Shown in pieces: positions 9,279 to 20,018 of a stretch of 64,000 nucleotides of DNA (position 1 is its first letter; each line of letters starts with the position of its first letter). The stretch comes from Schizosaccharomyces osmophilus (taxonomy: Eukaryota > Ascomycota > Schizosaccharomycetes > Schizosaccharomycetales > Schizosaccharomycetaceae), in the NCBI RefSeq assembly GCF_027921745.1, contig NC_079239.1, positions 2,631,501-2,695,500 of the forward strand, read 5' to 3'. The notes beneath the pieces are model-generated. The model made no database searches and was not told the origin of the DNA. It saw nothing but the letters and a program-made list of their open reading frames with translations. The position numbers and the translations under genes are program-made.

Positions 9279-10549
9279 CCTACATTCTTAAATTTACTTT
9301 TTTGCTTCTCTTTTCTGTTGCTGACGTTGGCTATTCACTTCACTTGACAAGATTGTACTAGCGTTTCTCTGTGTTTGCTGGACATGCAACTGACTTTTTT
9401 CATTTTGTTTACATTTCACTGATGATCAAACCGCCGTTATTACAATAGTTATTACAAAGGAGCACTGTACGTTTATATTAGAAGAGCTTACCCATATACA
9501 TAAACTTAAAGAATTGTCGCAATAATACTTTTGTAAACAAACCATTTGAAACACACTGGTTATCATTCCATCCTTCAGCTAGAAGCATTCCTGCTAGCCA
9601 AAGATAGCTGTCAGTTTACTGTTGATTAGATCTGACGAAATAGGGTTGTTGTTTAACTATTTCAATTCGTAAACCAGGCTTATGAATTTAGCAGTTGAGT
9701 GTCATGCAGAAACGTTTCGAGTAGAATTTTTATTTATTTGCTTATTTATTTTTCTTTTATTTATCCTTTATTTTTTTATTTTTATTTTTATTTTTATTTA
9801 TTTATTTATTTTTATTTTCTATTTCTATTTTTTTTTGTTTGCAGATATTACCCATATTATCTAGAGCATAGTTCGAAAAAAGAAACCATTCGTTCTTTTT
9901 ATAATCACCTGGATATATTCCTTAAATTCTCTTTTCTTGTTGTTGATTTCTATTCTACGTCTCACCACACTTTTTCCATCACAGACGAGTCTGATTCTAA
10001 TGGACACCCAAGTGGGTAGACAGATACCCCAATGGGTAGGCATCGGCGAGTCGTCGTCGAATGCTGGTATCCATTCTCGTTCTCGTTTTCGTTTTTTTTC
10101 TTTTTTTTTTTTTTTCTTTTTATCAATTTATGTTTCATTAATTCTCTCCTCAATACTTCCACTCAACGCCCTGCCCTGCCCTGCCCTTTGACCTTTCTAC
10201 TCCGTGCCCTCCACCTCACCTCAACCTTCCTTTCAACTTGCGTCCACCACTTCGATCTCCTACCCCCACCAGTCTTTCCCTAGAATCCCCCACTCAATCA
10301 TTCATACCATTCGACTTGGATCTTGTTACCTAATCGATGACCCCCACGCGGCCTTTTTGCTTCCACTTTTCGATACTTCTTCGCTACTTGTTCCTCAATT
10401 GCCTGGTTCTGGACCGAAATCAAACCCTAAACAAACGAACCTTTATCTTTTATTGGATGCCTTACCCTTCCTCTGTTTCTTACTCTGTTGGAAAATACCC
10501 CTCTTTCCATGAACCCCTCTTCTAAATATTTTCCGGCAATGAAAAAGTC
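9279..10549. other. Intergenic DNA with T-rich low-complexity tract
   Basis: A stretch of TTTA/TTTTA-type repeats runs about 9726-9836, and a poly-T block lies near 10097-10120. Long ORFs here encode only Phe/Tyr-rich or Pro/Leu-rich low-complexity peptides, so I call none of them. Confidence 0.55.
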
Positions 10550-10570
10550 ATGACGTAAGGAGTATAAATA
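10550..10570 (+). promoter_or_regulatory. CRE/M26 site with TATA box, likely gpa2 promoter
   Basis: ATGACGTA at 10550-10557 contains the M26 heptamer ATGACGT, the CRE-type site bound by Atf1-Pcr1 in fission yeast. TATAAATA follows at 10563-10570. Transcription would start about 10595-10630, giving a leader of over 700 nt before the gpa2 ATG. The pairing of motif and TATA box is seen directly; assignment to gpa2 is inferred from orientation and the absence of another gene. Confidence 0.55.
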
Positions 10571-11138
10571 AACTAGTAGCCATTGCCGCTTTTTCGCCTT
10601 TCCATTTCATACCTGTTTGCTTTTTTATTTTGGGCTCTCACATAGAACCGTGATTCTTTCTGCAGGTTCTACTCGTTTTCGCATGTACAAAAAGCCAGAC
10701 GCTGAATTGCCAATTTACTGACATTTCCTCTCCAGGAAAAGTAGTTCTGCTTTTCTCCTGCTTCTTTCCAACGAGAAGAAACGAAAAAAAAAAGGAAATA
10801 CATTTCTTTGGGTTGCTTGGGGTTTTCTACAGAACTGGGTTCGGCCAGGGAAAAAAAAAATTCTTTATTTATTCATCTTTCTTCTTTTTTCTTTTTTGGC
10901 GTGCATTAGTTGCTTGCTAGATTTAATTTAATTTAGTTAAATCAACATCAACTTGACTTTCTAATACAGGGCTACTGTCAAATACCGGGCTGGTTTCCCT
11001 ACTGGATTTTTCAGACGAACGAACGAACGAACAAAAGAGACCAGACGCGTGTGTGTGCCCGTGTGTCTCGCTGTGAGTGATATCGTTTCTACATACATTT
11101 AACGGAAAACACAACTTTTTCCTTTCCCCGTAAACCTC

Positions 11139-11191
<53 letters not shown>
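11139..11191 (+). repeat. (CT)n dinucleotide microsatellite
   Basis: An uninterrupted CT repeat of about 26 units lies in the presumed gpa2 leader. A related CTCTC/TCCTC tract (11306-11345) lies just before the ATG. Confidence 0.9.
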
Positions 11192-11193
<2 letters not shown>

Positions 11194-11305
11194 TTATCTC
11201 ACTCTCTTTCTCTTTTAACCTGTACATCTTTTCCATTTGCATTTGGATCGCTGTAAGGTTCAAGTTCCAAGAAAGGAGATTAAAACCCTTCCTTTTTTTT
11301 GCTTT

Positions 11306-11345
11306 CTCTTCTCTTCTCTCCTCTCCTCTCCTCTCCTCTCCTCTC
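11306..11345 (+). repeat. CTCTC-type pentanucleotide tract
   Basis: A run of TTCTC/CTCCT units ends some 18 bp before the gpa2 start codon. It is a candidate length-polymorphic leader element. Confidence 0.75.
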
Positions 11346-11362
11346 TTGCAAGGTCGATCAAC

Positions 11363-12694
11363 ATGGTCATGATTGGTACTCTGTCCACGGACGGAGATTC
11401 ACGAAAAGTCAGTCATAAGATTGAAAAACAAATTGAGGCTCAACATTTAAAAAATCGCAAAACATACAAAATTCTGTTATTAGGTAAGTCCAACAAACAA
11501 ATCTCCCCTTTCAGCCAGTCTATGCAAACTCGCCTCAGCGTCGTCTTCCCATAGCGCTTACAGATGTGGTATGGAATGTTGAATACAAGCAACATCAACG
11601 ATCCTTCCATCCAATGTTTGCAATTGCGAAATCGGAGATGGAATGGTTTGTAAGGATTGTTTTTGTTTTCCCCCTCTCCATACCACTCGCTGACCTGGGT
11701 GAAAATCGCTTTCTGGGTTGATCATATGAATTTGTCACTAACCCGAATAGGTGCTTCTGATAGCGGAAAAAGTACTGTAAGCAAACAAATTAAAATTTTA
11801 AACGCAAATGGTTTTAACCAGGAAGAAATCATGTCATTTATTCCTGTTGTCCGGCGGAATTTACTGGATTCGGCAAAAATGCTCATGAGGTTCGTTGGGA
11901 ACGAAGAGGTTCCCTTAGATCCATTAAACATTCATAATTGTGAAATCGTTGAACGATTTATTCCCAATCCCGGTGAGCTTGTCTCTACGGTTTTCGGAAA
12001 AGCCATTTTCGACCTATGGTCCGTCAGCAATATCCGAAGGTGCATGTATAGAAACGATTCTGTTCTTATTGATTCTGCTCCTTACTTCTTTCAACGTGCA
12101 AATGACATCTGTAGTCCAGACTACGTACCGTCCATCGATGACATTTTGCATTCCCGAAATTCCACAATGGGGATCTCTGAAATTTCTTTTTCCTTAAACC
12201 ATTTACAAATCCGTATGTTCGACGTCGGTGGACAACGGACCGAGCGGAGGAAATGGATTTACTGCTTTGAAAACGTCAATTCTATTATTTTTTGTGTTTC
12301 CCTCAATGATTTCGATAAAAAGCTCTATGAACGAAATGTCGCTGACCGGAACCGGTTGCTTGAAAGTGTTGCTCTTTTTGATTCCATTATCAATAGCCAA
12401 TGGTTTGTTGAGTCTTCCATCATTCTCTTTTTAAATAAGTTTGATTTGTTTCGAAAAAAGTTGGAATATGTTTCATTTACCGACCATTTCCCTCAATACT
12501 CTGGCAAAACCAATGTGAAAGGCGTTACAAAGTTTATTCTTTGGATGTTTGTGAATCCCAGCGTCAACCGACTTAGGCATAATATTTACCCTCACATAAC
12601 TACTGCCGTTGACACTTCCAATATTAAAGTTGTTTTTGCTGCTGTAACAGAAACAATTTTACAACATAGCTTGAAGGAAGTCGGAATGTTCTAG
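11363..12694 (+). CDS. gpa2: Heterotrimeric G protein alpha subunit Gpa2
   Basis: Two exons (11363-11483 and 11751-12694) joined across a 267-bp intron encode 354 residues, the length I recall for S. pombe Gpa2. The intron splits the glycine of the P-loop region; exon 2 begins ASDSGKST. Visible G-alpha motifs: P-loop GASDSGKST (about 41-49), switch I region SRNST, switch II DVGGQRTERRKW, the NKFD guanine-specificity motif, and the C-terminal helix ending KEVGMF. The N-terminus (MVMIGTLSTDG) lacks the usual MGxxxS myristoylation signal. Gpa2 activates adenylate cyclase in response to glucose; that is family knowledge. The upstream region has a CRE/TATA promoter and a very long leader. Gpa1, the pheromone subunit, is the alternative, but its longer N-terminus is absent. 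Confidence 0.93.
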
Positions 12695-13883
12695 TCGTTT
12701 TTTCTTTTTCTTTTTATTCCTTATTCCGTACCTACGTGCACAATGGTTCCCCGTTTACATTGTCAAATGACCCCTTTTTTCATTTTTTTCCTAAAAAAAT
12801 CAAAAAAAGAAACCCATTTTTGTTTTCACATCTTTATCTAAATGGATCCATTGATCGCTTTGCAAGTGTTTGGTTGTATGGATTCATTCCCATGCATGAA
12901 ACGGTCTGGTATGTACGTTGGATATAAGCAAGCCTACAAAGGACTTGAGAGTGAAGATTTTATGGATCAGATATATAAAATTGAACGTCCATATTATTTG
13001 AACAAAATTGCATTCGCTTCAACTTGTGTTTTTCCCAATCTTTATCCAAATAGTTTGTGGTTTCTTCTGCTTATTTGCTTCTTTTGTACATACTCATATG
13101 TATATACATATACACATAAATATTTTTGTGTATTCTTTTTCTTTTTTCCTTAGCTTTCTCCTTAACGTTTTACGGACCTTTATAATGAAGCAGAAGAGAC
13201 AAACAGGATAAAGAGTACTCATAGGGATAAATTGTTTTTATCGTCAATTTTTTTCCCTAGAAAGGATAATCTTTTGCTAATAATGCCTTCTAATGTCGCA
13301 TAATTCCTCGTAATAGCAGTTTGGCATCTCCATATTATTACAATATATGAAAAATGCCTTCAACATTCCTTTTTACAAGGTATTCTCCTCGTATCAATGA
13401 ATGATTACGCCCGAGTGTTCTCTGTTCCTTAGTCTATTGTAATGAAAAACCCAGCAACTGATATTATAAAATATAGTGCTGAAATAAAAGAATAAAATTT
13501 ACTTTGCTTATACTTGATGTTTATTCTTATGATGCTTCTATTTCTTTTTAGGTTGTTCGTATAAAACTGTAGATCCAGTAACGTTCTATAGTCTTGTCTA
13601 TTGTGTTCAAGGGAAAAAAAAAAAAAAAAAAGAAAAAAAAGAAAAAAGAAAGTCAATTTTTAAATAAAAGCTTCTTGTAAGGTATATTTTCGTATCTATG
13701 TAGCAACGACTTTATCTGCAATGGTGTCTACTAAAGTACTATTCACGGTATGATGACATGGATTTTAGAACATTGAACATACCCTCATCTTTATCCTTTC
13801 AGACAGTAAAACGATACTATTAAACACAGAGGTACTTTTCTTTGAAAGTAGTACTTTTATAGAAAAAAAGAGAAAAAGCATCG
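12695..13883. other. Intergenic region gpa2 to K+/H+ exchange gene
   Basis: AT-rich, with a poly-A tract at about 13613-13650. ORFs such as 12842-13153 are Phe/Tyr-rich without family features and probably lie in the gpa2 3' UTR. No gene is called. Confidence 0.55.
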
Positions 13884-14561
13884 ATGAAGATTATTGCACT
13901 TCCCTTACCCAAGCAAAGGGTTTTTCTGCATTGCTATCCATCAGAAATCCTTTTGAAAAAGGTTACGATCCATGATAGAATAATAAATCGTATCTACAAT
14001 ACTTGGGATGCTTGGAGCAAGTCTAAAAGCTACATTAGGCAAAAGACAGTTTCTTTAGGAAACAGCGTGTTACATCGAACTTCCCATGAGGAAAGCTTTT
14101 TAAGATCATTATCATCGGCTAAAAAGCTCAACGACAAGGAATTCTATTCTTCGACTGTCATAGAGCGACCCGATTCCTTAGAACCTAACAGGATATTCCA
14201 AGAACTCATTCGACTACAAGAAATGAAACGGTTGCACCGAAATAATCTAATTGCTAACATTGTAGGACTTCCTCTAACTATACCATTTATCCTAGTTCCC
14301 ATCGTTCCAAATGTCCCAGGATTTTATTTATGTTACCGAGCATATTGCAACTATAGAGCCTTGATTGGGGCTTCACAAATTACTCGTCTACTTGACAATA
14401 AAGAGCTTCAAATTCAAAGTAATGAAAAAATCGAATTGGCGTATCGTTCCTATTTAGATGGTGATCACCACAAATTAAACGAGGCTGTTGGACACCAAGA
14501 ATTTAGTGATCGATATGAAAGAGCTATTGAGCAAGAACTAAAGTCTTCTAAAAATCAATAA
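13884..14561 (+). CDS. Mitochondrial K+/H+ exchange-related protein (Mit_KHE1 family)
   Basis: Single exon of 225 residues from a clear ATG. The N-terminal part (MKIIALPLPKQRVFLHCY) and the signature around residues 133-160, with the hydrophobic run GLPLTIPFILVPIVPNVPGF followed by YLCYRAYCNYRALIGA, are characteristic of the fungal family containing budding-yeast YDL183C (Pfam Mit_KHE1). These proteins are linked to mitochondrial K+/H+ exchange at the inner membrane. The N-terminus is weakly basic, consistent with import. Its position between gpa2 and the glucosidase equals that of S. pombe SPAC23H3.12c. Confidence 0.85.
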   Translation: MKIIALPLPKQRVFLHCYPSEILLKKVTIHDRIINRIYNTWDAWSKSKSYIRQKTVSLGNSVLHRTSHEESFLRSLSSAKKLNDKEFYSSTVIERPDSLEPNRIFQELIRLQEMKRLHRNNLIANIVGLPLTIPFILVPIVPNVPGFYLCYRAYCNYRALIGASQITRLLDNKELQIQSNEKIELAYRSYLDGDHHKLNEAVGHQEFSDRYERAIEQELKSSKNQ

Positions 14562-14977
14562 GCTTCTTTGATCATCGATCTCTTTGTGATGAAATGTTAA
14601 TGACTGAAAAAAGACCGAAAATGACTTAATTCGAATGCAATGCCTTTGGTTTCATTCTCACTGCCACTGAACTTATGACACATCTATGAGTAAAGAATAG
14701 TCTCAGGATTATGAAAACCCCCATGAACATCGAAATGCTTCATTTACCATTACCTCGTTTACTTCACGGAGCTGGGTGAAGAACTTCATACGTTCTTCAA
14801 TATTAAAAAAAAAACCCCATTCTATGGTATTGTTCAATTCAGGAATTTATTCTTCGTCAATAGCTTAAGCTCTGTTCTTTCTTTTCCTGTAGTCGGTTGA
14901 CCCGCCAGCTTGCATACTTTTTCGTTCGTTTAAATTCAGTAGTTTCTTTTTCTTTATTATTCAATCCTTCTTTTAAA
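14562..14977. other. Intergenic region before glucosidase gene
   Basis: Holds a 3' flank and a T-rich 5' leader. The frame of the next gene stays open upstream to a TTG at 14897, but there is no ATG before 14978. Confidence 0.5.
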
Positions 14978-16861
14978 ATGAACTTCGATCCAGCAAAGCT
15001 GCCTAAAGAACCTGACAGTGTATACATTAGTCCCATTTGGTTAAATCACTCTGATCATTCTTCTAACTCTGGGTCATCATCGTTCAACATTTCCGAGCGT
15101 ACCTCTACTTCTTCAAATATTTCCCCTCTTCCCAATACAAATAGCTTTCTTCATTCCGAAGAAACACCTATTACTAACGAAGCTCTTTCACACTCCCTCC
15201 TTCATCAAGAGGAATTGAGCAGGTATCCTTCCTTCTTTTGCAATCCTAATAATGGCATTAACTCCTCTGCAAGTAGCAGAGAAGGATTTAAAGGTTCAGA
15301 TTATGCTCAAAGTATCATTAATCCGTCCTTGTTCGGGCACTTTGATGCTAATTGGATTTACCGGTGCAAAGAGGAGGATGATGATATTCATAATCCAAAT
15401 TTTTCCGTCCTCAGTGTTGATCAATATAAGAAGTCTTTGGGTTGGTCTCGCTGGGGGGATATTATATCGCTTCTTCTTTTATTACTTGGTTTCATTTTGC
15501 TTTTCATAATCTTCCCAGCGTTGACCTACACTGGAAATGTTTCTCCTAAAAAGGAACATAACCCTGCTATGGCTGAGCAAGTTACTGATCATCTATTTGG
15601 TCTTTTGCGTTTTCCTCGAACTGACCTGGTGGATCCTGACACTCCAGATTCTGCGCTAACCAAGGTTGGTGTAAATGGAAAAAACTACAAACTGATGTTT
15701 TCTGATGAATTCAATAAACCAGGTAGGAGTTTCTATCCTGGAGATGACCAGTTCTGGGAGGCGTCGGATTTACATTATGCTGCAACTAATGACTTGGAGT
15801 GGTATGATCCAGATGCAATAACTACTGTCAATGGTACATTGGATATTAAACTAGAATCTTTTGCAAATCATAATTTGAATTTTCGATCCGGCATGTTGCA
15901 ATCATGGAACAAGCTTTGTTGGAAGGGCGGCATCATAGAGATTTCTGCTTCACTTGGAGGCTCTGGTGAGCACGCTGGCTTATGGCCCGGTCTGTGGACA
16001 ATTGGTAACCTCGCTCGTCCTGGTTATATGGCCACGACAGAAGGAGTATGGCCTTATTCTTATTCCCAGTGTGACGCTGGAATAACACCAAATCAGTCAT
16101 CTTGGGATGGCATATCGTATTTACCCGGACAAAAATTGTCTAGCTGCACATGCGATGGTGAAGATCATCCTAGCCTTGGCGTTGGCCGTGGCGCACCAGA
16201 GATCGATGCGCTTGAAGGATCTACTGAAAAGCTTAACCCGGATGATGAGCTTGACGTTGGGTCCGCTTCCCAATCTAGTCAGTTTGCTCCATTTGATCTG
16301 TTCTATCTTCCAAATTATGATTATTTGGTAATCCACAATCAAAGCGTAACCCACATGAATTCTTATGTGGGTGGTCCGTTTCAGCAAGCATTATCCGGAA
16401 TAACTATTTTAAACAATAGTTGGTATGAACGGAGGGCTTTCCAAACTTATGGTTTTGACTATAAGCCAGGTGAAGCCGATGGATATGTATCATGGTTTGT
16501 AGGTCCCAATCACACTTGGACAATGCTTGGAGCAGCTGTTGGTCCTAACGGTAACGTCGGGGCCCGACAAATAAGCGAGGAACCCATGTCCATCGTATTT
16601 AATTTGGGTATCTCAAATAATTGGGCTTATTACTACTTCCGGGATTTGCATATGCCAGCCACCATGTCGATTGATTTCATCCGTATTTATCAGGACCCTG
16701 AAGATGACAATATGCACATTGGATGTGATCCACCTGGGTATCCTACAACTGAGTATATTGCAAACCATCCTATTGCTTATAAAAACGCGAACAAAACGAG
16801 CTGGGAAATGACTGGATACGAATGGCCAAAGAATAGTTTAATGCATGGTTGTAGTGTTTAA
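14978..16861 (+). CDS. Kre6/Skn1-family glucosidase-like protein, beta-1,6-glucan synthesis
   Basis: Single exon of 627 residues from the ATG at 14978 ([13 protein letters not shown]). A Ser-rich cytosolic N-terminus of about 155 residues precedes one transmembrane segment (about 160-185), giving a type II membrane protein. The lumenal part is a GH16-like domain with [38 protein letters not shown] and the catalytic-site pattern EIDALE (E408, D410, E413). Several N-glycosylation sequons (NGT, NQS, NNS, NHT) occur, and the C-terminus carries conserved cysteines. Family members act in the ER/Golgi on cell-wall beta-1,6-glucan. Synteny matches S. pombe SPAC23H3.11c. Confidence 0.92.
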   Translation: MNFDPAKLPKEPDSVYISPIWLNHSDHSSNSGSSSFNISERTSTSSNISPLPNTNSFLHSEETPITNEALSHSLLHQEELSRYPSFFCNPNNGINSSASSREGFKGSDYAQSIINPSLFGHFDANWIYRCKEEDDDIHNPNFSVLSVDQYKKSLGWSRWGDIISLLLLLLGFILLFIIFPALTYTGNVSPKKEHNPAMAEQVTDHLFGLLRFPRTDLVDPDTPDSALTKVGVNGKNYKLMFSDEFNKPGRSFYPGDDQFWEASDLHYAATNDLEWYDPDAITTVNGTLDIKLESFANHNLNFRSGMLQSWNKLCWKGGIIEISASLGGSGEHAGLWPGLWTIGNLARPGYMATTEGVWPYSYSQCDAGITPNQSSWDGISYLPGQKLSSCTCDGEDHPSLGVGRGAPEIDALEGSTEKLNPDDELDVGSASQSSQFAPFDLFYLPNYDYLVIHNQSVTHMNSYVGGPFQQALSGITILNNSWYERRAFQTYGFDYKPGEADGYVSWFVGPNHTWTMLGAAVGPNGNVGARQISEEPMSIVFNLGISNNWAYYYFRDLHMPATMSIDFIRIYQDPEDDNMHIGCDPPGYPTTEYIANHPIAYKNANKTSWEMTGYEWPKNSLMHGCSV

Positions 16862-16991
16862 TTTTAATGAAAACTTCTTGAACGATTAAGAATTCTAGAT
16901 ACCTTTCTATTGTAAGAAAACCAAACAAGGGCTCAGCATGATTATGTTTCCATTAAAGCTTACTTGAACATTAAACAAGATAACAATATAA

Positions 16992-18521
16992 CTACAAAGA
17001 AATGGCATGATACTTTTCAAAATTTTCAGCACTTAGTGGAGAAATCATTCCGGTCTCTGGCAATTCAAAGGTAAGCGACACTTCTGTATGTTCGGTATTC
17101 ATCATATCGTCTAAAATCCTCAAACCTTCTTCTCCGCCAAGATTAAGAGCACCTTTTAATTGTGAGTCGAATTCTAAGAGCATCCTCTTGGTTGAAAGGC
17201 GCTCAAGGATGAGTTTCTTGGCACGGACGTCTAATTCAGAAAGCTCCAAAGAACAGAATTTTTCCAGTTCTTCTAAAACCTTCATTTTTATTTCAACTTT
17301 TTCAAGCTGAGATTGAATAAGAAGAAAAACTAGACGACGTAAATGTCTGCGTTCACAAGAGGATATTATCCTTGATTTCTCAGCTGCAGCATTTATCGCG
17401 GCACGTGCGGCAGTCTCTAGAGCATTTGATGAAGGTGAATCCATTTTCTTATCTTTCTTTTCAGGACTTTCAGAATGCTTCTCAGTTGGGAATTTTGCAG
17501 AGGGATTTGAATTGGTTTGCTGTTGGATGATAGAGGCTAAGAATGTCAAGGTACTCAACACGGGATTCTCAGTTTCTCTGAAAGGTAGAAATCCTTGCTG
17601 AAAAGGGCCATAATCATCCTGTTGAACCTTCTTATAAGGGTCTTCAATTGGTAATTGTAAGAAATGCACTAGACATTGTTCTTTTGTACGTGTACCGACA
17701 TGGAGAGAAATTTGATTCCAATCATCATCGTATTCTTCAATTCCTTCTAGTAATAATAGGGTTTCCTGCTCAGTCCACGGGGCATCTCGATCATGAGCAA
17801 ACGTAACGCCTTCCATAAACAAAAAGTCAGAAGAAGTATAAGAGCTTGCGAAACGGCCTTGGTGGTAGCAATGAGGACAGATGGTATATTCTTTATTTTT
17901 GAGATTATGGTACCATGCTTGCGAGCAATCAACACCGCAAGAGTAGCAGGTCTTGTGAGGAAGCAAAGAGGATGGTGGATCCTTCTCCGGAGTATCATCT
18001 TTTACTTTGAGTTTTTCTTCTTTTGGGTCATATTCGCGTTCTTCCACTTTTAAGAACTTGGGTGTAGGGGTTTCGTTTTCGTTTTTGATCGGTGCATGTT
18101 GAGAAAGTATTTCCTGGGTCAGGATGGGAGTGTTGTTGATCGCTTGCACATGACCAGAGACTGGAGGAAGTCGAAAGGGGGGTCTTGTCTCTGGATCCAC
18201 CTGGTAATTAATGAGACCCCATTGCTCTAAAAATGCATGCACACGAATAATGGCACATACGTCACCAACTAAGTTTCGGCGACAAGCAGTAACAGTTAGG
18301 TATTCAGTGGGTTCCAAGCGATAAGTGTTGATCATAAAATCTCTATATTCTTTGTAAACACTTGGGGACTTTAGAGGAGATTTTCCATTAAAAAACTCTG
18401 GGTTCGACTTTCGTTCAATATCATGAATTTTAGACATATCAAACCACCCTGCATACGAAGGCACAATAATGGGATGCATTTGCTCCACGATAAACGGAGC
18501 TGGGACGGTTTCTAAGGACAT
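16992..18521 (-). CDS. ssr2: SWI/SNF and RSC complex subunit Ssr2 (SWIRM-ZZ-SANT)
   Basis: Single exon, 509 residues, ATG at 18521. In order: a SWIRM domain (about 8-105, with the HPIIVPSYAGWFD start and EYLTVTACRRNLVGDV core), a ZZ-type zinc finger (about 192-240, CYSCG...CPHCYHQGRF), a SANT/Myb domain (about 253-300, WTEQETLLLLEGIEEY.DDWNQIS) and a C-terminal coiled coil (about 385-460). This is the SMARCC/Swi3/Rsc8 architecture; these subunits dimerise to scaffold chromatin remodellers. Ssr1 has the same design, but synteny (gly1 and the glucosidase as neighbours, as in SPAC23H3.10) favours Ssr2. An ACGCGT (MCB-like) hexamer lies at 18526-18531, just upstream of the start. Confidence 0.93.
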   Translation of the reverse strand: MSLETVPAPFIVEQMHPIIVPSYAGWFDMSKIHDIERKSNPEFFNGKSPLKSPSVYKEYRDFMINTYRLEPTEYLTVTACRRNLVGDVCAIIRVHAFLEQWGLINYQVDPETRPPFRLPPVSGHVQAINNTPILTQEILSQHAPIKNENETPTPKFLKVEEREYDPKEEKLKVKDDTPEKDPPSSLLPHKTCYSCGVDCSQAWYHNLKNKEYTICPHCYHQGRFASSYTSSDFLFMEGVTFAHDRDAPWTEQETLLLLEGIEEYDDDWNQISLHVGTRTKEQCLVHFLQLPIEDPYKKVQQDDYGPFQQGFLPFRETENPVLSTLTFLASIIQQQTNSNPSAKFPTEKHSESPEKKDKKMDSPSSNALETAARAAINAAAEKSRIISSCERRHLRRLVFLLIQSQLEKVEIKMKVLEELEKFCSLELSELDVRAKKLILERLSTKRMLLEFDSQLKGALNLGGEEGLRILDDMMNTEHTEVSLTFELPETGMISPLSAENFEKYHAISL

Positions 18522-19125
18522 TCTGACGCGTTTAGCTTTCTATAAATTCAACGATACCAGCGTAAACACACAGACTTTTTTCGCTCAGACTATAAGAAAC
18601 CCTATCAAAAATTTACAAAAATAAAATAAATAAAGACATAAAAGAACCCCGTGTCAATGCTTTGGTGAGCTGAAATGCTGCTCGATTCTCTTGCTGTGTC
18701 AAAAGGACGTGGATGGGTCTTGGTGGTTTATTTTGCTAAGCATTCAAATAGCGAGTTTTCTCAATCGTGCTATATAAAATACCATAACACGATGCATCGC
18801 TAAGCATAACAAAAGTAAATAAAGAAAGCCAAACAACAGGTATTGAAAAGACTTGTTTCAATAAAACAAACGCAACACAATCAAGCATGGGTTTTTACGA
18901 AAATGACTGTTCGTCAAAGGCTATAGAAGAGAGAAAATTTGGGTTAAGAAAGAATCTAATATGACATTCCTGCAATCCACCATCACACAGTCAACGAAAC
19001 AGCAACAATGCAAGGCTAAATGTTTGCTGGCCTCAGTTCCTAAAGAAACTATCACCGACAATAGCCAACAGCCGCAAGCCAAAAGGAAAAAGTAAAAAGT
19101 AAAAAAAGGAAAAGGAAAGTATTTA
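18522..19125. other. Intergenic region ssr2 to tRNA-Cys
   Basis: AT-rich. The T-run terminator of the minus-strand tRNA lies at about 19101-19107. No further gene is seen. Confidence 0.5.
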
Positions 19126-19196
19126 GGGGCCAACCGGATTTGAACCAGTGACCTGGGGAGCTGCAATCCCTCACTCTACCACTGAGCTATGACCCC
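19126..19196 (-). tRNA. tRNA-Cys (anticodon GCA)
   Basis: Reading the minus strand from 19196, a full cloverleaf forms: acceptor GGGGTCA pairing with TGGCCCC, A-box TAGCTCAGTGGTAGA, anticodon loop TTGCAGC with GCA, and T-arm ACTGG-TTCGAAT-CCGGT (B-box GGTTCGAATCC). There is no intron and no encoded CCA. A TATAAAAA element lies 18-27 bp upstream (about 19214-19223), the position at which fission-yeast tRNA genes carry a TATA box. A run of seven T follows the 3' end. Confidence 0.95.
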
Positions 19197-20018
19197 AAAT
19201 ACAGTGTAAGCGCTTTTTATATTGGATTTAGTCAAGTGAAGTCAACTAAATTTTTCAAACTGAAGTCTCGCGCTGTGCTCTCTTCTTTTCATCTTTTAGT
19301 CATTTTATCTAATTTTTATTTTTATTTTTATATTTATTTTTTTTCACATTAAAACACATCAAGCGCGATTGTTTGTTTACCTCTTTTTCACAGAGAAGTT
19401 TTGCTTCCTCTCTGTTTCCTTCGATCACGACATCCGCGTCGGGTATTGTGCTAGACCCTTTCCGTCGATGAACGTGTCTGAGAGATTCCCGCGGGAATCT
19501 TATCAAATGTTGCTGACTTTGAATTTTTCTATTGGAAAATCAAAGAACATAAACCTCGATAGAATTGTTAATGTTATTTTAAATTTTGTTATTATTAGTA
19601 ATGAAAAATCTGTAGAAATCGGAGGCAAAGAACTCTCGCAGAGCACACCACTACCAACAATAAAAGTTCATAAAATTCAATTTTGTGGATTCTTTTTTGT
19701 TAATTTAGATTGCAATTGTTTATTGGAATTTCTAATCTGATTTTAGAAATTGTGTGAAATTTGATTGCGGTATCGTATATCAAATCTACGAAAAATTGCC
19801 TTTGGTTCGACCTTCTTACCCGAACCGAATCACAACCAACTTCCCTAAAACGTAAAAGTTGCTTCAACCGCAAACTTTTCGATTGAACGATTTTTAGGGA
19901 ATACGCGTCTTTATTTGGCTTCAACAGTCTTGTTTACGCTCTCTAGAATTTTTATTTAGAAAAGATTCTTTGATTACTGAAATAAAAGGCAGCTCTCCAC
20001 TTTTCGATTGCAAAAAAA
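19197..20018. other. Intergenic region and gly1 5' flank
   Basis: Includes the tRNA TATA element and an AT-rich stretch. ORF 19369-19740 has no recognisable features and probably lies in leader sequence. No gene is called. Confidence 0.5.

Larger units (their letters stand above)
10600..11362 (+). other. Long pyrimidine-rich gpa2 5' leader
   Basis: The region is strongly pyrimidine-biased, holds several short upstream ATGs and ends in two microsatellites. I see no independent gene in it. Confidence 0.45.

Noticed and set aside
9682-10525. Several overlapping ORFs of 60-106 codons between 5S copy B and gpa2
   Set aside because: They translate poly-T and TTTA repeats or Pro/Leu/Ser-rich leader DNA; some begin at non-ATG codons. 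They look like products of low-complexity sequence.
12736-13211. ORFs of 63-103 codons downstream of gpa2
   Set aside because: Phe/Tyr/Thr-rich, no domain, overlapping in different frames; most likely 3' UTR.
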